From Parachlamydiaceae bacterium (GTDB lineage: Bacteria > Chlamydiota > Chlamydiia > Chlamydiales > Parachlamydiaceae), in contig CP058704.1 in assembly GCA_013414685.1 (NCBI GenBank), forward strand, positions 2,826,539 through 2,832,253: a DNA stretch of 5,715 nt, written 5' to 3'. Shown here in pieces: positions 5,234-5,715 of the stretch. The first letter of the stretch is position 1, and each line of letters opens with the position of its first letter. A model generated the notes under the pieces. That model saw only the letters and a program-made list of their open reading frames with translations. It was not told the origin of the DNA and ran no database searches. The translations under genes were made by a program, and so were the position numbers.

Positions 5234-5251
5234 AGGTTTCTCTAGAAACCT
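5234..5251 (+). promoter_or_regulatory. Perfect 7-bp hairpin / inverted repeat in the 5' leader
   Basis: AGGTTTC and GAAACCT form a perfect 7-bp stem around a TCTA loop. It sits immediately after the candidate -10 and 11 bases before the GGAGG ribosome-binding site (5263-5267), so it could be an operator for a dimeric repressor or a stabilising or regulatory hairpin at the start of the message. It could also end transcription from upstream, but no T run follows. Confidence 0.5.
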
Positions 5252-5272
5252 TATTTCAAATTGGAGGCTGTT

Positions 5273-5485
5273 ATGAAAGATGCCGTACATCATTTAAAAC
5301 GTGTCCAAAGAAAAGTCATTCAAGAATCACGTAAATCGTCGGGTGGAACAAAAGCAATTGCAAGTGAGTCCCTCAATCATCAGCAGATTTTCGAAGAAAA
5401 TTCTCCAACAGTACGATTAGAAAAACGAGCTGACACGAATCATCGGGTGCCACGGCTAAGAAATAACAGAAGCATGGTTCATTAA
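5273..5485 (+). CDS. Small basic protein of unknown function
   Basis: The start at 5273 is chosen because a strong GGAGG (5263-5267) lies 5 bases upstream; an in-frame ATG at 5261 overlaps that site. The 70-residue product begins MKDAVHHLKRVQRKVIQES, a basic amphipathic helix, followed by a polar Ser/Glu-rich part and an Arg-rich tail. It has no signal peptide, membrane segment or Cys. I do not recognise the family; the basic helix could bind nucleic acid or a protein. The C-terminus is doubtful: as printed it overlaps the convergent ABC gene by 30 bases, but one base restored in the A run at 5421-5425 would end it at EKTS with TGA at about 5431-5433 and remove the overlap. That would give a protein of about 53 residues. 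Confidence 0.6.
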   Translation: MKDAVHHLKRVQRKVIQESRKSSGGTKAIASESLNHQQIFEENSPTVRLEKRADTNHRVPRLRNNRSMVH

Positions 5486-5715
5486 TCTCTCTGATTCATT
5501 ATCCAAATCTGTGTTAGGTAGAAAATCTTGCTGGTCTGTAAGGGTTTTAATGCCAAAGATCCTGGAGATAAGAGAAGGGCTCATTATATTTGAGTAGGGG
5601 CCTTCGGCTGCACATTTTCCCTGATCTAATACGATCACTCTATCGCAATAACGCCTGGTCGACTGTAGATCATGATTGGCTACTATGATGATCTTGTTTT
5701 CACTTTTGAGCCTTT
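5456..5715 (-). CDS. ABC transporter ATP-binding protein, metal/siderophore type (C-terminal part)
   Basis: This is the end of an ABC ATPase that powers uptake across the inner membrane; the gene begins beyond the right edge. The 85 visible residues start after the Walker B/D-loop and contain the switch (H-loop) histidine in IIIVANHDLQ, then the family signature RYCDRVIVLDQGKCAAEGP, and SLISRIFGI. The HDL...a..cDR...L..G....G pattern followed by a FGI block is typical of the FecE/ZnuC/TroB class importing iron chelates, zinc or manganese; which metal cannot be told here. The tail after FGI is polar and about 35 residues long. No frameshift is seen. The gene converges on the small basic protein gene and overlaps its printed end by 30 bases. 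Confidence 0.85.
   Translation of the reverse strand, partial: RLKSENKIIIVANHDLQSTRRYCDRVIVLDQGKCAAEGPYSNIMSPSLISRIFGIKTLTDQQDFLPNTDLDNESERLMNHASVIS

Larger units (their letters stand above)
4898..5272. other. Intergenic region between the unknown gene and the small basic protein gene
   Basis: This 375-base gap separates divergent genes. Its left end holds the ribosome-binding site and promoter of the minus-strand gene (4903-4966). The middle (4978-5148) holds the speculative peptide frame. The right end (5200-5267) holds AT-rich promoter-like sequence, a perfect hairpin and a Shine-Dalgarno site for the plus-strand gene. An isolated TTGACA on the plus strand at 5052-5057 has no matching -10 at normal spacing. 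I see no RNA gene. Confidence 0.6.

Noticed and set aside
1..5715. tRNA, rRNA, insertion sequence or CRISPR array
   Set aside because: No cloverleaf-like sequence, no conserved rRNA stretch, no transposase motif with terminal inverted repeats and no spaced repeats were seen on reading.

Overview
The window is AT-rich DNA that most likely comes from an environmental (amoeba-associated) chlamydia of the Parachlamydiaceae type. The main clue is a bacterial gene that joins an F-box to a long array of leucine-rich repeats, an architecture known to be greatly expanded in Protochlamydia and Neochlamydia. A sodium-dependent NSS-family transporter and a metal/siderophore-type ABC ATPase, both cut by the window edges, are consistent with this but not diagnostic. 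The assignment is an inference from architecture, not from a database search.

Layout. Positions 1-453 (+) hold the C-terminal third of an NSS/SNF sodium symporter. Positions 603-2612 (-) hold one large F-box/LRR gene, about 672 residues once repaired: an N-terminal membrane segment, helical linkers, an exact 78-bp tandem duplication, an F-box, then about 16 LRRs. Positions 2818-3159 (-) hold a small stand-alone gene of about 114 residues with a near-consensus promoter and a candidate terminator. Positions 3257-4897 (-) hold a gene of about 548 residues whose first ~118 residues are a clear paralogue of the small gene, with a well-spaced promoter upstream. Positions 4898-5272 carry no secure gene, but contain a 56-codon open frame resembling a double-glycine leader peptide precursor, and a perfect hairpin before a Shine-Dalgarno site. 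Positions 5273-5485 (+) encode a small basic protein, and 5456-5715 (-) the end of an ABC transporter ATPase.

The main result is that the three central genes look shattered into ten or so short ORFs, yet each can be read through end to end. Every frame change needed (nine, three and six) fits the loss of a single base in a short homopolymer. No premature stop in these genes requires a substitution. This is the signature of systematic homopolymer under-calling, or less likely of a very one-sided decay process. The genes are listed as 'pseudogene' because they are broken as given, and their uninterrupted pieces are also listed, but they may well be intact in the organism.

Functionally, the F-box/LRR protein would be a secreted substrate receptor for the host SCF ubiquitin ligase. 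The two paralogous proteins are unrecognised and could be effectors, since they sit beside it and share a Cys-rich segment. Each of the three genes appears to have its own promoter, so this is a cluster of accessory single-gene units rather than an operon.
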